A stretch of 50,147 bases of DNA from an uncultured Ruminococcus sp. (GCA_945877315.1 CAMCRP010000019.1:1-50147), one strand, 5' to 3'; shown: positions 15,486 through 25,036, counted from the stretch's first letter. Made by a program: numbers and translations. The notes: generated from the letters alone by a model not told the origin.

Positions 15486-17171
15486 TTGAATAACTGGATA
15501 CAAAAATCAAACTTCTACCACATTTACCCTCTGGGCTTCTGCGGGGCGGAAACCTATCGCCATGAGTCCGCCGAAACTCCCGTGAACCGCATCAAGAAAA
15601 TCTCCGAGTGGATTCCACATCTAAAGGAAATGAACATAAATGCCGTTTATCTCGGACCTCTTTTCGAGTCCACAAAGCACGGCTATGATACCATTGATTA
15701 TAAGACAGTTGACCGCCGTCTGGGTACAAACGACGATTTCAAAAAGGTCTGCGCCGACCTTCACGCAAACGGCATAAGAATTGTTCTGGACGGTGTTTTC
15801 AATCATGTGGGACGTGATTTCATCGGCTTCAAGGACGTTCAGCAGAACAGGGAGCGTTCCCGTTACTGCGGCTGGTTCTGCGGGCTGAATTTCGGCGGAA
15901 ATTCCTCCTATAACGACGGCTTCTGGTACGAGGGCTGGAACAACTGCTATGACCTTGTAAAGCTTAATCTCCGCAATCCCGAGGTCACCGATTATCTTAT
16001 CGGGGCAATAGATTTCTGGATAAATGAGTTTGACATTGACGGAATCCGCTTTGACGCTGCCGACTGCCTTGACAACGACTTTATCAAGAGAATTCACTCC
16101 TTCACCCGTTCAAAGAAGTCGGATTTCTGGCTTATGGGCGAGATTATCCACGGTGATTACCGCCGTTGGGCAAATCCCGAAATGTTCGACTGCGTTACAA
16201 ACTATCAGTGCTACAAGGGCATTTATTCCTCCCACAACGACCGCAACTATTTTGAAATAGCACATTCCATCGAATATCAGCTGGGACAGTACGGCAACAT
16301 TTATATGTACAATTTCGTGGACAATCACGATGTTGCAAGACTTGCAAGCCAGCTTCGCGATTACGACCGAATTTACTGCTGCTACACGCTGATGTACACC
16401 ATGTACGGCGTTCCCTCCGTTTACTACGGAAGTGAGTTCGGAATTAAGGGCGAAAAGGGCAGAGGTGCAGATGCGGACAACGCTATCCGTCCCTGCCTTG
16501 ACCTTAACAATATCCCCGATCGTGATGACAAGCTTGTTAATCATATTGCTGCACTTGGTGCTGTAAGATGTGCGCTCCCTGCCGTTCAGTCGGGTTCGTA
16601 CAAGAAGATAGACCTGAAAAATCAGACCTTCCTCTATGAGCGTGAAAAGGACGGTCAGACGGTTTATGTTGCTTTGAATATCAGCGACGGCGACTATACC
16701 TTTAATATCCGCACAAATTATCCCAAGCTCAAGGATATGCTGACCGGCAAATGCTTTGACGTGAACGGCGGTTCTGCGAATATTACTGTTCCTAAGAACG
16801 GTTCCATGGTTCTTGCAGATGCAAGTCTGAACGTTGATGTTCCCGTATGCGAGGCAATTGAGTCGACTCCCGCACCCGCTCCTGAAGTTAAGCCCGAACC
16901 CGCTCCCCAGCCCGCTCCCGTTCAGACAGGAACTCCCTCCGCAGGTGACAGCGGCAGAAAGATAGTTATCGGCGGACATTACAAGCATTTCAAGGGCGGC
17001 GATTACGTTGTTCTCAACGTTGCAAAGGACAGCGAAACTCTTGAAGATATGGTTGTTTACATGCAGATTTATGACAAGCCCAGAGTTTGGGTCCGTCCTC
17101 TGAAAATGTTTATGGAAAATGTCAACGACCACGGAAATATCAAGCCCAGATTTGATTTTGTTGAGGATTGA
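15486..17171 (+). CDS. GH13 alpha-amylase family enzyme with C-terminal DUF1653 domain
   Basis: 561 residues, no signal peptide, so cytoplasmic. The (beta/alpha)8 GH13 core spans about 1-400: DGVFNHVG (102-109), nucleophile Asp190 in DGIRFDAAD, acid/base Glu219 in LMGEI, and Asp282 in FVDNHD. It would hydrolyse or transglycosylate alpha-1,4-glucans such as maltodextrins. A beta-sandwich follows to ~450, then a Pro/Ala/Glu linker, then a DUF1653 domain (about 490-555, GHYKHFKGGDYVVL..ETLEDMVVYMQIYDKPRVWVRP). DUF1653 is normally a small stand-alone protein, so the fusion is unusual. The start is TTG at 15486, 12 nt after AAAGGAG; it gives the usual WIQKSNFYHIYPLGF opening. Exact specificity is not resolved. 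Confidence 0.9.
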   Translation: MNNWIQKSNFYHIYPLGFCGAETYRHESAETPVNRIKKISEWIPHLKEMNINAVYLGPLFESTKHGYDTIDYKTVDRRLGTNDDFKKVCADLHANGIRIVLDGVFNHVGRDFIGFKDVQQNRERSRYCGWFCGLNFGGNSSYNDGFWYEGWNNCYDLVKLNLRNPEVTDYLIGAIDFWINEFDIDGIRFDAADCLDNDFIKRIHSFTRSKKSDFWLMGEIIHGDYRRWANPEMFDCVTNYQCYKGIYSSHNDRNYFEIAHSIEYQLGQYGNIYMYNFVDNHDVARLASQLRDYDRIYCCYTLMYTMYGVPSVYYGSEFGIKGEKGRGADADNAIRPCLDLNNIPDRDDKLVNHIAALGAVRCALPAVQSGSYKKIDLKNQTFLYEREKDGQTVYVALNISDGDYTFNIRTNYPKLKDMLTGKCFDVNGGSANITVPKNGSMVLADASLNVDVPVCEAIESTPAPAPEVKPEPAPQPAPVQTGTPSAGDSGRKIVIGGHYKHFKGGDYVVLNVAKDSETLEDMVVYMQIYDKPRVWVRPLKMFMENVNDHGNIKPRFDFVED

Positions 17172-17199
17172 TTTTCCCAATTTACCGTAAAAATGATAA

Positions 17200-17237
17200 G
17201 CGGTCAAACCGAGAAGGCTTCGGTTTGACCGCTGTTT
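17200..17237 (+). terminator. Terminator of the GH13 gene
   Basis: Perfect 13-bp stem GCGGTCAAACCGA / TCGGTTTGACCGC, followed by TGTTTT. Confidence 0.8.
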
Positions 17238-17243
17238 TGCGTA

Positions 17244-17346
17244 ATACTAAACACCCATTAATCACGGGAATCTCTCGGCGCAAAAAACCATATACGCAAG
17301 TTTTTTACGCCGATTTCTTCTCCGTGATTTAAATGGTGTTTAGTAT
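17244..17346. repeat. 103-bp palindromic MITE-like element, copy 1
   Basis: The ends ATACTAAACACC and GGTGTTTAGTAT are inverted repeats. Inner arms ATCACGG/CCGTGAT and CGGCG.AAAAAAC/GTTTTTTACGCCG extend the palindrome across the whole element. It lies between the GH13 terminator and the ABC transporter stop. A second copy of identical length is at 43692-43794. Confidence 0.7.
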
Positions 17347-17356
17347 AAGATAAAAA

Positions 17357-19993
17357 TTATTCCGTCCTAAGTGCAGTAACGGGGTCCTTTCTGGCCGCAA
17401 CGCCCGAGGGGATAAGTCCTGCAATAAGTGTCAGGATAACGCTTATCGCCACAAGAATCGCACCGCCTATGGGAGGCAGCACCGACAGATTTGAAATATC
17501 CGTGAGATTTTCCACGATAATGTTTATAGGGATATTCAGCAGCTCCGTAACGATAATTCCGATAGCGCCCGCCGAGAAGCCGACAATCATAGTTTCGGCA
17601 TTGAACACACGGGAAATATCTCTCTTTGATGCGCCTATGCTTCGGAGGATACCTATTTCCTTTGTTCTTTCCAGAACGGAAATGTAGGTGATGATACCTA
17701 TCATAATAGATGAAACCACCAGCGAGATAGCCACGAATGCAATGAGAATGTAGGTGATAGCGTTGATGATGGTAGTAACGGAGGACATCATCAGTCCCAC
17801 AATGTCTGTGTAACGTATTTCAAGGTTATCGTTGCCCTCGGCAATTACCTTTTCGTTATAGTCGCTGATTATAGCGGTGATACTGTCCTTTGCTTCAAAG
17901 CTGTTGGGATAGATGTAGATAGCAGACGGCTTTGCAAGGTCGGCAACGCCCATAATTTCGAGGTTTCCGTCATAGGTAGCTTCGGTCTTGGGGGCTGCCA
18001 TCTGCTCGGCGAATGCCTTTGCTATCTGTTCATCTGACATTCCCATTTCCTTTGCCTGCTGAAGTGAAGCGGTAATCTGTGCCTGTTCCTCGGGGGGAAG
18101 TGTCATTATATACGCCTGAATTTCCTCCATAGTCAGGGGCTTTGCTTCTTCCTCTTCGGCGTCATTGTCGGGAAATTCTATTCCCGTGAACACGTCAATG
18201 TCGGGGTTTTCCATCTGTTCCTTGACAATTTCGCTGTCGTTTACCTTTTTTATGAGATATTCCATTAGGTCGGGACGGTAGCCGATAGTTCCTATTTCCT
18301 GACCGAGATTTGCTTCATCGTTGGGACGGAGTATGCCGACAACCCTTATCTCCTCCGCATTGTTTACGGCGGCGGTCATAAATACGGTGTCATCGCTCTT
18401 GTCTGTCCAGATGTCGTCCTGCTTTGTGAAATAATCGGTATTTATCAGCAGCTTGAAGGAGAGGTCAAGCAGTTCATCATAGGTATAAGAGGTCTGCTCG
18501 GACTCGGTTTCGGTAAGCTCGCCTGTAATGGCTTTATTGTAAGCCTCCATAAACTCGTCCTCATCACGAAGTCCCAGACAGTAAAGGGAATAGTCGGTCA
18601 TTTCGTTGTTCTTGTTTACGAAGATAACGACTTCGTTGTACTTTTCGGGCATTCTTCCCGCAATAACGTCATACTGACTTGCCAGAAGCTTTTCATTTCC
18701 CGAAATTTCCCGCCATACCTTTCCGCTCTGCTCAAACATGGGATTGCTCATATTAAGCTTTTTCAGCAGCTGTGTGGGATTTATCTGGAAAACGCCGTCG
18801 GAGGTGTCCGTTTTGTAGATAGTCAGGGGAGTAGTGTAGCTGTATTTTATGTCGCTGACGTAATTATTGATGTCCGTACCGCCGTTTTCAATGTAATCTT
18901 TAAAGCTTGAAAGGTCGTTTGCGGTGATCTCCGTCATAAGCGAGTTGAAGACGGTGTTCATCATATCAACGGAGTAAACCTTGTCCATAGGGTGGTCGGG
19001 TTCCTCGTCGGAGTGCATTTCCTGCATAGATTCCATCATAGAGGTCATATCCATGGATGCGCCCTCGATGCTTATGGGATAGCTTGAAAGCGTATTCTCC
19101 TCAACCTTTGCAATATAGTTTCTGACACCGCTTGACAGGGACAGTATAAGCGCAATTCCGATGATACCTATGCTTCCCGCAAATGCGGTCAGAAATGTTC
19201 GTCCCTTTTTGCTCATAAGGTTGTTGAGGGACAGGGAAAGTGCCGTCGGGAAGGACATTGAGGTCTTTTTCGTCTTGCCCTGTTCATTTTTCGGAATGGG
19301 TTCGCCCGAATCGGAGGTGAACGGGTTGGAGTCGTCAACTATCTGACCGTCCAGCAGGCGGATAATTCTTGTGGAATATTTCTCCGCAAGCTCGGGGTTA
19401 TGAGTTACCATTATAATGAGCTTGTCCTTGGAAATTTCTTTGAGAAGCTCCATTATCTGAACGCTTGTGGCAGAGTCCAGCGCACCTGTCGGCTCGTCCG
19501 CAAGGAGAATATCGGGGTCATTCACCAGAGCTCTTGCAATAGCAACACGCTGCATCTGTCCGCCCGACATCTGATTGGGCTTTTTGTAAAGCTGATCTCC
19601 CAGACCGACCTTTTCAAGTGCTTCCTTTGCACGCTTTTTTCTTTCCGCCTTGGAAACGCCCGAAAGCGTCAGGGCAAGCTCAACATTTGTAAGCACGTTC
19701 TGATGGGGGATAAGGTTGTAGCTTTGAAAAACAAAGCCTATGGAATGATTTCGGTAGCTGTCCCAGTCGCTGTCCTTGAAATCCCTGGTGGATTTACCGT
19801 TGATGATAAGGTCGCCGCCGGAGAAGCGGTCAAGTCCGCCTATGATGTTGAGCATTGTGGTCTTTCCGCAGCCCGACTGACCCAAAATGGAAACGAACTC
19901 GCTGTCACGGAATTCTGCGCTGATACCTTTTAGGGCGTGGACCTCGGTATCGCCTGTTACATAGTCCTTTTTGATATCCGAAAGCTTTAACAT
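17357..19993 (-). CDS. ABC transporter, ATPase and FtsX-type permease fused
   Basis: 878 residues. The N-terminal ~225 residues are a LolD/MacB-type ATPase: Walker A GQSGCGKTT (38-46), signature MSGGQMQRVAIARAL, Walker B ILLADEPTGALDS, switch MVTHNPE. After a linker the permease starts with one membrane helix (about 265-290), a large extracytoplasmic domain of ~420 residues rich in acidic residues and MacB-periplasmic-like, and three C-terminal helices with the FtsX signature (ERTKEIGILRSIGAS). Such fused exporters move peptides, antibiotics or lipids or act mechanically; the substrate is unknown. The start at 19993 is preceded by GGAAGGAAG and gives MLKLSDIKKDY, the usual ATPase opening. A longer upstream frame is non-coding sequence. 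Confidence 0.9.
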   Translation of the reverse strand: MLKLSDIKKDYVTGDTEVHALKGISAEFRDSEFVSILGQSGCGKTTMLNIIGGLDRFSGGDLIINGKSTRDFKDSDWDSYRNHSIGFVFQSYNLIPHQNVLTNVELALTLSGVSKAERKKRAKEALEKVGLGDQLYKKPNQMSGGQMQRVAIARALVNDPDILLADEPTGALDSATSVQIMELLKEISKDKLIIMVTHNPELAEKYSTRIIRLLDGQIVDDSNPFTSDSGEPIPKNEQGKTKKTSMSFPTALSLSLNNLMSKKGRTFLTAFAGSIGIIGIALILSLSSGVRNYIAKVEENTLSSYPISIEGASMDMTSMMESMQEMHSDEEPDHPMDKVYSVDMMNTVFNSLMTEITANDLSSFKDYIENGGTDINNYVSDIKYSYTTPLTIYKTDTSDGVFQINPTQLLKKLNMSNPMFEQSGKVWREISGNEKLLASQYDVIAGRMPEKYNEVVIFVNKNNEMTDYSLYCLGLRDEDEFMEAYNKAITGELTETESEQTSYTYDELLDLSFKLLINTDYFTKQDDIWTDKSDDTVFMTAAVNNAEEIRVVGILRPNDEANLGQEIGTIGYRPDLMEYLIKKVNDSEIVKEQMENPDIDVFTGIEFPDNDAEEEEAKPLTMEEIQAYIMTLPPEEQAQITASLQQAKEMGMSDEQIAKAFAEQMAAPKTEATYDGNLEIMGVADLAKPSAIYIYPNSFEAKDSITAIISDYNEKVIAEGNDNLEIRYTDIVGLMMSSVTTIINAITYILIAFVAISLVVSSIMIGIITYISVLERTKEIGILRSIGASKRDISRVFNAETMIVGFSAGAIGIIVTELLNIPINIIVENLTDISNLSVLPPIGGAILVAISVILTLIAGLIPSGVAARKDPVTALRTE

Positions 19994-20081
19994 TATATCT
20001 TCCTTCCAATTTGGTAAATTTACCGCATTAAAATCATTATATCTCCTAAATATTAACATAGTTTTAATTTGGGAAAAGTTC

Positions 20082-20110
20082 TTGCATTTTGTACAACAGT
20101 ACTGTATAAT
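20082..20110 (+). promoter_or_regulatory. Promoter of the decarboxylase-darA-holB operon
   Basis: TTGCAT (20082-20087), 17-nt spacer, TATAAT (20105-20110). GAAAGGA precedes the start codon at 20159. Confidence 0.75.
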
Positions 20111-20158
20111 ATATTTAGAAATTTGTCGGAAAAACCACACCATTGAAAGGACTGTAAA

Positions 20159-21487
20159 ATGACAACTCCCATCTGCGATTTTGTTCAAAAATACATTTTC
20201 GAAAACCCGCTCAGATTGCATATGCCCGGTCATAAGGGACGGGATATTTTCGGGACTCCTCTGTCCGCCGCATATCCCTATGACATCACCGAAATAAAGG
20301 GTGCGGACAGCCTGTTTGAAGCTTCGGGGATAATTGCCGAAAGCGAGAAAAACGCCGCTTCTCTTTTTCACACCGCCGAAACGGTCTATTCTGCGGGCGG
20401 CTCTACCTTATGTATTCAGGCAATGCTGGATATGGTCTGCGGGGCGGGCGGACGGGTCGCAGCTGTGCGGAATTGTCACCGTGCTTTTGTAAATGCGGCG
20501 GCTCTCCTTGATTTGGACGTTTTGTGGGTATATCCCGAGTATGAGGGCGGCAGCTTGCTTTCGGGACGGGTCACGGTGGAAATGGCTGAAAATGCCATAC
20601 TTTCGGGGGAAAAGCCCGACTGCTTTTATATGACATCGCCCGATTATCTGGGGAAAATTTACGATGTTCGGGGGATAGCGGAGGTTTGTCACAAGCACGG
20701 CGTTCCGCTGATTGTTGACAATGCCCACGGTGCGCATCTGGCGTTTTTGTCGGAAAACATTCACCCCATTGCTCTCGGCGCAGATCTTTGCTGCGATTCG
20801 GGACACAAAATGCTGCCCGTCCTGACAGGCGGGGCATATCTCCATATCGGAAATCCGAAATTTGCGGGAATGGCAAAGGCGGCAATGAGCAGGTACGGCT
20901 CCACAAGCCCGTCCTACCTTATTTTGCAGTCGCTGGATATGTGCAATAAATATCTGTCCGAGGGCGGTATCAAGCAAATTCGTTCGGCGGCTAATATGCT
21001 GAATTGCCTTAAAAAGGAGCTTTCGGCGGTTTATCGCATAGAGGAAACGGAACCGCTGCGAATGACTGTTTCTGCTTTGGAATGCGGGCTTTACGGTCAT
21101 CAGCTGGCGGATATTCTCCGTGAAAGCGGCATTGAATGTGAATATGCGGACGAAACTCACGTTGTTCTGCTGTTCTCGCCTGTTTTCGGAAAAGCGGAAA
21201 TTGACCGTCTGAAAGCGGCAATGAAAAGCGTTCGTATGCCGAGAATTCTCCTTCAATCCCCCAAATATGAGGGTTATGCGCCGAAAAAAGCTATGAGTAT
21301 TCGTCAGGCGGCATTTGCGCCGTCGGAAAATATTTCCGTTGATGATGCCGAGGGAAAAATCTGCTCGGGAGTACGCACGGCGTGTCCTCCCGGAGTGGCT
21401 GTAATTGTCAGCGGAGAGGTAATTGATAAAGAAACTATAAAAATTTTAAAAAGGTATAGCATTTTTGATGTAAATGTGGTAAAATAG
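20159..21487 (+). CDS. PLP-dependent Orn/Lys/Arg decarboxylase family protein (YaaO-like)
   Basis: 442 residues. The fold-type I decarboxylase opening LHMPGHKGRD (20-29) and the GADSLF motif are typical. The PLP lysine is Lys217 in CCDSGHKMLPVLTGGAYL and the PLP-binding Asp is in LIVDNAHGAH. The protein is the short form with a small C-terminal domain and no wing domain, as in B. subtilis YaaO/SpeA relatives. It would decarboxylate arginine, lysine or ornithine in polyamine synthesis; which substrate is not clear. It heads the run with darA and holB, matching the yaaO-yaaQ-holB order in Bacillus. Confidence 0.87.
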   Translation: MTTPICDFVQKYIFENPLRLHMPGHKGRDIFGTPLSAAYPYDITEIKGADSLFEASGIIAESEKNAASLFHTAETVYSAGGSTLCIQAMLDMVCGAGGRVAAVRNCHRAFVNAAALLDLDVLWVYPEYEGGSLLSGRVTVEMAENAILSGEKPDCFYMTSPDYLGKIYDVRGIAEVCHKHGVPLIVDNAHGAHLAFLSENIHPIALGADLCCDSGHKMLPVLTGGAYLHIGNPKFAGMAKAAMSRYGSTSPSYLILQSLDMCNKYLSEGGIKQIRSAANMLNCLKKELSAVYRIEETEPLRMTVSALECGLYGHQLADILRESGIECEYADETHVVLLFSPVFGKAEIDRLKAAMKSVRMPRILLQSPKYEGYAPKKAMSIRQAAFAPSENISVDDAEGKICSGVRTACPPGVAVIVSGEVIDKETIKILKRYSIFDVNVVK

Positions 21488-21525
21488 AATTACGGATAAT
21501 TCCGACTAAACACGGAGGATTTTTT

Positions 21526-21849
21526 ATGAAGCTTATTTACGCCATAGTCAACAACGATGACAGCCAGACTGTTTCGGGAAATCTCACCAAGGAGGGCTTT
21601 TTTGCAACTAAGCTTGCTTCTACGGGCGGATTCCTAATGTCTGGGAACACAACATTCCTTATCTGCACCGAAAATGAAAATGTTGACAAGGTAATTGATA
21701 TTATATCTCACGCTTCCAGAAAAAGGAAGCAGTTTGTCCCGTCTGCCACAACAATGGGCGTGGGTACATATCAGTCGTTCCCCGTTGAGGTAACGGTGGG
21801 CGGCGCAACCATCTTTGTTACCGACATTGAGCGGTTTGAAAAGGTCTGA
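21526..21849 (+). CDS. darA: Cyclic-di-AMP receptor protein DarA/PstA
   Basis: 107 residues, a PII-like protein of the DarA (PstA, YaaQ) family. The conserved MKLIYAIVNNDDS start, TKLASTGGFLMSGNTT loop (c-di-AMP contact) and TMGVGTYQSFPVEVTVGGATIFV are all present. It binds cyclic-di-AMP as a trimer in the cytoplasm; its downstream target is not settled. A GGAGG lies just upstream of the ATG at 21526. It is followed with 2 bp spacing by holB, the normal Bacillota order. Confidence 0.95.
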   Translation: MKLIYAIVNNDDSQTVSGNLTKEGFFATKLASTGGFLMSGNTTFLICTENENVDKVIDIISHASRKRKQFVPSATTMGVGTYQSFPVEVTVGGATIFVTDIERFEKV

Positions 21850-21851
21850 AA

Positions 21852-22844
21852 ATGAAGCTGTATGCAAAGGAAAACATTTCCGAAGCAGTTTCGGGAATGT
21901 TAAAAAAGGACTGCCTTTCTCACGGCTTTCTGCTGACGGGCAGCGTCGGTTCGGGCAGGAAAACAGCGGCAAAGCTTATTGCGTCCCACATTCTCTGCGA
22001 ACACAGCGATGATCCCTGTATTTCGGGAAATGAGTTTGATGAAAATCGTCTTTGCAGGCATTGCAAAAGGATAATGAACGGGACTCACCCCGATGTTATC
22101 TATCCCGAAAGAAGCGGAAAATCCATGCTTTATGCAAAGGAAACGCTGCAAAATGTCGCCGCAGATGCCTATGTAATGCCAAACGACTGCGACAAGAAGC
22201 TGTACATTTTTTTGGACAGTGAGAAGATAGCAAAGGAAAATCAGGGCGTTCTTCTGAAAATTATCGAGGAACCGCCCGAGCATTGCTGTTTCATTTTTAC
22301 GGCACAGTCAAGAGAGGCGTTATTGCCCACTATGATATCAAGGCTTATCTGTATGTCCGTTGCCTGTCCCACAGAGGAAGAATGCTTCGGGGAGCTGATG
22401 TCGAGCGGATTTGCGGAAAATGACGTGATGGCGGCGGTGGACGCATTTCACGGGAATATCGGAATGTGCAGAAGCTTTATAGAAACTGCCGAAATTCGGG
22501 AGAATACGGCGGCGGCTTCGGATTTTTCTCTTGCGCTGACGTGCTCCGACGAGTACGGAATGCTCAAAGCCCTTGCTTCGGTGGGAGAGAACAGGGAGCG
22601 TCTGAGGAGCGTTATCCTGCTTTGCGTGGATATTCTCAGGGACGGTCTTGCCCTTCGGACGGGGGGCGGCTGTCTGTCGGGCTGCTGCAAACAGGCTTCG
22701 GAGAAGATAGCCTCGTTGTTTTCCTATCAGAAGATAACGGCAGCCCATGACTGTTTCCGCAGTACCCTTGAATATCTGGACGCAAATGCCAATGTTCCCG
22801 CAGCCGCGGCGGCACTTACTGCGGAGCTGATATCTGTAAAATAA
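21852..22844 (+). CDS. holB: DNA polymerase III delta' subunit
   Basis: 330 residues. The AAA+ domain has a P-loop GSVGSGRKT near residue 31, a zinc module formed by cysteines at about 49-75 (including CRHCKR), and LLKIIEEPPEHCCFIFTAQS, the classic delta'/gamma helix followed by ISRL, the SRC-like motif. It is a clamp-loader subunit that helps place the sliding clamp on DNA. The start is 2 bp after the darA stop and has no clear ribosome-binding site of its own, so coupling is likely. C-terminal part is divergent, as usual. Synteny with darA and ricT supports the name. Confidence 0.9.
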   Translation: MKLYAKENISEAVSGMLKKDCLSHGFLLTGSVGSGRKTAAKLIASHILCEHSDDPCISGNEFDENRLCRHCKRIMNGTHPDVIYPERSGKSMLYAKETLQNVAADAYVMPNDCDKKLYIFLDSEKIAKENQGVLLKIIEEPPEHCCFIFTAQSREALLPTMISRLICMSVACPTEEECFGELMSSGFAENDVMAAVDAFHGNIGMCRSFIETAEIRENTAAASDFSLALTCSDEYGMLKALASVGENRERLRSVILLCVDILRDGLALRTGGGCLSGCCKQASEKIASLFSYQKITAAHDCFRSTLEYLDANANVPAAAAALTAELISVK

Positions 22845-22960
22845 TATTTGCTTTACAATGAAAATAATGCTGTTGTAAAATGTGGGACGGGGGATCCGCC
22901 CTCTACAAATTTTCATATATTGTTAATGTATGTTTCATCTACGAAAGGAAATAAAAAAAT

Positions 22961-23827
22961 ATGACCGAAATTATTGGAGTCAGATTTAAAAGCGTGGGGA
23001 AAATGTACTATTTTTCTCCCGGAAATCTGAAGATGGACGCAGGTGCACAGGTTATTGTAGAAACGTCCAGAGGAGTTGAGTGCGGTGAGGTGGTTATGTC
23101 CAACCGCATGGTGGAGGACGATAATGTCACTGCACCCCTGAAAACCGTTATCCGTATCGCCAACGAAAACGATATGAAGATCATAGCCCAGAACAAGAAA
23201 AAGGAACAGGACGCTATGAAAATTTGTCAGGACAAAATTCTTGCTCACAAGCTGGATATGAAGCTGGTGGACGTGGAATGTACCTTCGACAACAACAAGC
23301 TGCTGTTCTATTTCACGGCGGAAACTCGTGTGGATTTCCGTGAGCTGGTAAAGGATCTGGCTTCGGTGTTCCGCACGAGGATCGAGCTTCGTCAGATAGG
23401 CGTTCGGGACGAGGCTAAGATGTTGGGCGGTCTGGGCATATGCGGCAGACCCTTCTGCTGTGCCACATATATCGGAGAGTTCCAGCCCGTTTCCATAAAA
23501 ATGGCAAAGGAGCAGGGGCTGTCCCTCAATCCCACGAAAATATCGGGCACCTGCGGCAGGCTGATGTGCTGTCTGAAATATGAGCAGGACACCTATGAGG
23601 ATCTTCTCAAGCATATGCCAAAGGTGGGCGCATATGTAAAAACACCGCAGTTCAAGGGCTATGTTGAGGAAATAAATCTTCTGACAGGCAAGCTAAAGGT
23701 CAAGCCCGAAAAGTCACAGGATCCATCGGTAGTATTTGACAAGAACGATGTTGTTATCATCAAAGACGCCGAGATCCGCCTTGACAGAGATGAAATAAGA
23801 GCACTTAAAGGGCTTGAAGGAAAATAA
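22961..23827 (+). CDS. ricT: PSP1 domain protein RicT (YaaT)
   Basis: 288 residues. The PSP1 domain carries YYFSPGNLKMDAGAQVIVET and ECGEVV near the start, and the cysteine-rich core LGICGRPFCCATY and GTCGRLMCCLKYE (about residues 155-205). In B. subtilis RicT forms a complex with RicA and RicF that binds 4Fe-4S clusters and promotes RNase Y-dependent mRNA processing. The gene follows holB after a 116-bp gap with AAAGGAA before the ATG. Intact and of typical length. Confidence 0.93.
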   Translation: MTEIIGVRFKSVGKMYYFSPGNLKMDAGAQVIVETSRGVECGEVVMSNRMVEDDNVTAPLKTVIRIANENDMKIIAQNKKKEQDAMKICQDKILAHKLDMKLVDVECTFDNNKLLFYFTAETRVDFRELVKDLASVFRTRIELRQIGVRDEAKMLGGLGICGRPFCCATYIGEFQPVSIKMAKEQGLSLNPTKISGTCGRLMCCLKYEQDTYEDLLKHMPKVGAYVKTPQFKGYVEEINLLTGKLKVKPEKSQDPSVVFDKNDVVIIKDAEIRLDRDEIRALKGLEGK

Positions 23828-23901
23828 GTAAAGAGTGGAAAGTGAAAAGTGAAATTTTTCGCAGGTACACAGGCTTTACAGTTAAAAATGGAGGTATTTT
23901 T

Positions 23902-24105
23902 ATGAAAAAGAATGAAATCAGCACAATGAGTATCGTAACAATGATCATGCTTGTTATTTCCATTGCCCTTACGGTCATTAACCTTCTGGCAATGCTGAAA
24001 AACAACCGCCGTGCAGAGCCTGAGCTTGAGGTGGACGAGGATTGGGATTTTTCCATTGATGATGAGGACGATTCCGATGCTTATGACGATGTTTTATCAA
24101 TTTAA
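23902..24105 (+). CDS. Small single-span membrane protein with acidic tail
   Basis: 67 residues starting at the ATG at 23902, which has GGAGG 7 nt upstream; a longer frame from 23842 lacks a site. One hydrophobic helix (about 8-32), then a basic stop-transfer KNNRRA and a strongly acidic tail with DEDWDFSIDDEDDSD. No family was recognised. It lies between ricT and the SPFH protein gene with 15 bp to the latter, so it may be a membrane partner of the SPFH protein; that is inference. Confidence 0.7.
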   Translation: MKKNEISTMSIVTMIMLVISIALTVINLLAMLKNNRRAEPELEVDEDWDFSIDDEDDSDAYDDVLSI

Positions 24106-24120
24106 CGGAGATGTTTTGCA

Positions 24121-25035
24121 ATGAGTAATGATAGTAATGTAATTGAAGTTGGCGGCAAAAAGGTCGGCAGGGTAATCGGCACTGTTATTGTTGTGCTTGT
24201 GCTTGTCATTATTGCCGCAAATGCCTTTACCACCGTTGATGCAGGTCATTCGGGAGTTGTAAAGACCTTCGGAAAGGTAAGCGAAACCGTCCTGACCGAG
24301 GGATTGCATTTTAAGATACCCTTTATTCAGGAGATAGTCAAGATAGACAATCGTGTCAAGGTGGCAGAGGTAGCTTGTACCTCCGCTTCAAAGGACTTAC
24401 AGAACGTGTCCAGCACTATTGCGCTGAACTATAATGTTCGCAGCAGTGCATCTGCGGAGATCTACAGAAATGTAGGTCCCGACTATGAGGCTATCATCAT
24501 CAATCCCGCAATACAGGAATGTGTTAAGGCTGTTACGGCGAAATTCACCGCTGAGGAACTTATCACAAACCGTCAGAGCGTCGGTGATGAAATGATGGCA
24601 TTGCTTGGGGAAAAAATCAGTCCCTTTGGTCTGGAACTGAAGATATTCAACATCATTTCCTTTGATTTTTCCGCAGAATTCAACGCTGCTATCGAAGCAA
24701 AGCAGACTGCACAGCAGAATGCTCTCAAGGCTCAGCAGGATCTCCAGAGAATCAAGGTAGAAGCCCAGCAGAAGGTGGAGCAGGCAAAGGCAGAAGCGGA
24801 AGCATACCGTCTGAAATCTCAGGAGATCACTCCTCAGATGCTCCAGATGGAGTACATAAACAAGTGGAATGGTCAGCTTCCTATGGTAGTTTCCGACGGA
24901 ACAAGCCTTTTTGACTTCACTTCCATGCTTGAACAGCAGCAGAATACTTCGGGCACTCCTACGGTACAGCAGTCCGCTCCCGTTTCGAAGCCGGTAGTTG
25001 TTCAGTCCTCCGCTGCTGATGAGGAAGATGAGTGA
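24121..25035 (+). CDS. SPFH/Band 7 (prohibitin-like) membrane protein
   Basis: 304 residues. An N-terminal membrane helix (about 18-40) is followed by the SPFH domain, with VDAGHSGVVKTFGKV and LTEGLHFKIPFIQ as signatures, then a long coiled coil (about 195-245, rich in A/Q/K/E heptads) and a low-complexity Gln/Pro/Val tail. Such proteins form oligomeric rings that organise membrane microdomains and membrane proteases. The length and layout match prohibitin-type bacterial proteins. Close spacing to the upstream small membrane protein and overlap region with the next gene suggest one transcript. Confidence 0.9.
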   Translation: MSNDSNVIEVGGKKVGRVIGTVIVVLVLVIIAANAFTTVDAGHSGVVKTFGKVSETVLTEGLHFKIPFIQEIVKIDNRVKVAEVACTSASKDLQNVSSTIALNYNVRSSASAEIYRNVGPDYEAIIINPAIQECVKAVTAKFTAEELITNRQSVGDEMMALLGEKISPFGLELKIFNIISFDFSAEFNAAIEAKQTAQQNALKAQQDLQRIKVEAQQKVEQAKAEAEAYRLKSQEITPQMLQMEYINKWNGQLPMVVSDGTSLFDFTSMLEQQQNTSGTPTVQQSAPVSKPVVVQSSAADEEDE

Positions 25036-25036
25036 T

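Noticed and set aside
16110-17207. 365-codon open frame on the minus strand of the GH13 gene
   Set aside because: Composition is typical of an antisense shadow; no ribosome-binding site or domain, and the GH13 catalytic residues confirm the plus strand.
19994-20371. 126-codon N-terminal extension of the ABC transporter
   Set aside because: Low-complexity non-coding upstream region overlapping the promoter and start of the divergent decarboxylase gene; the ATG at 19993 has a good ribosome-binding site.
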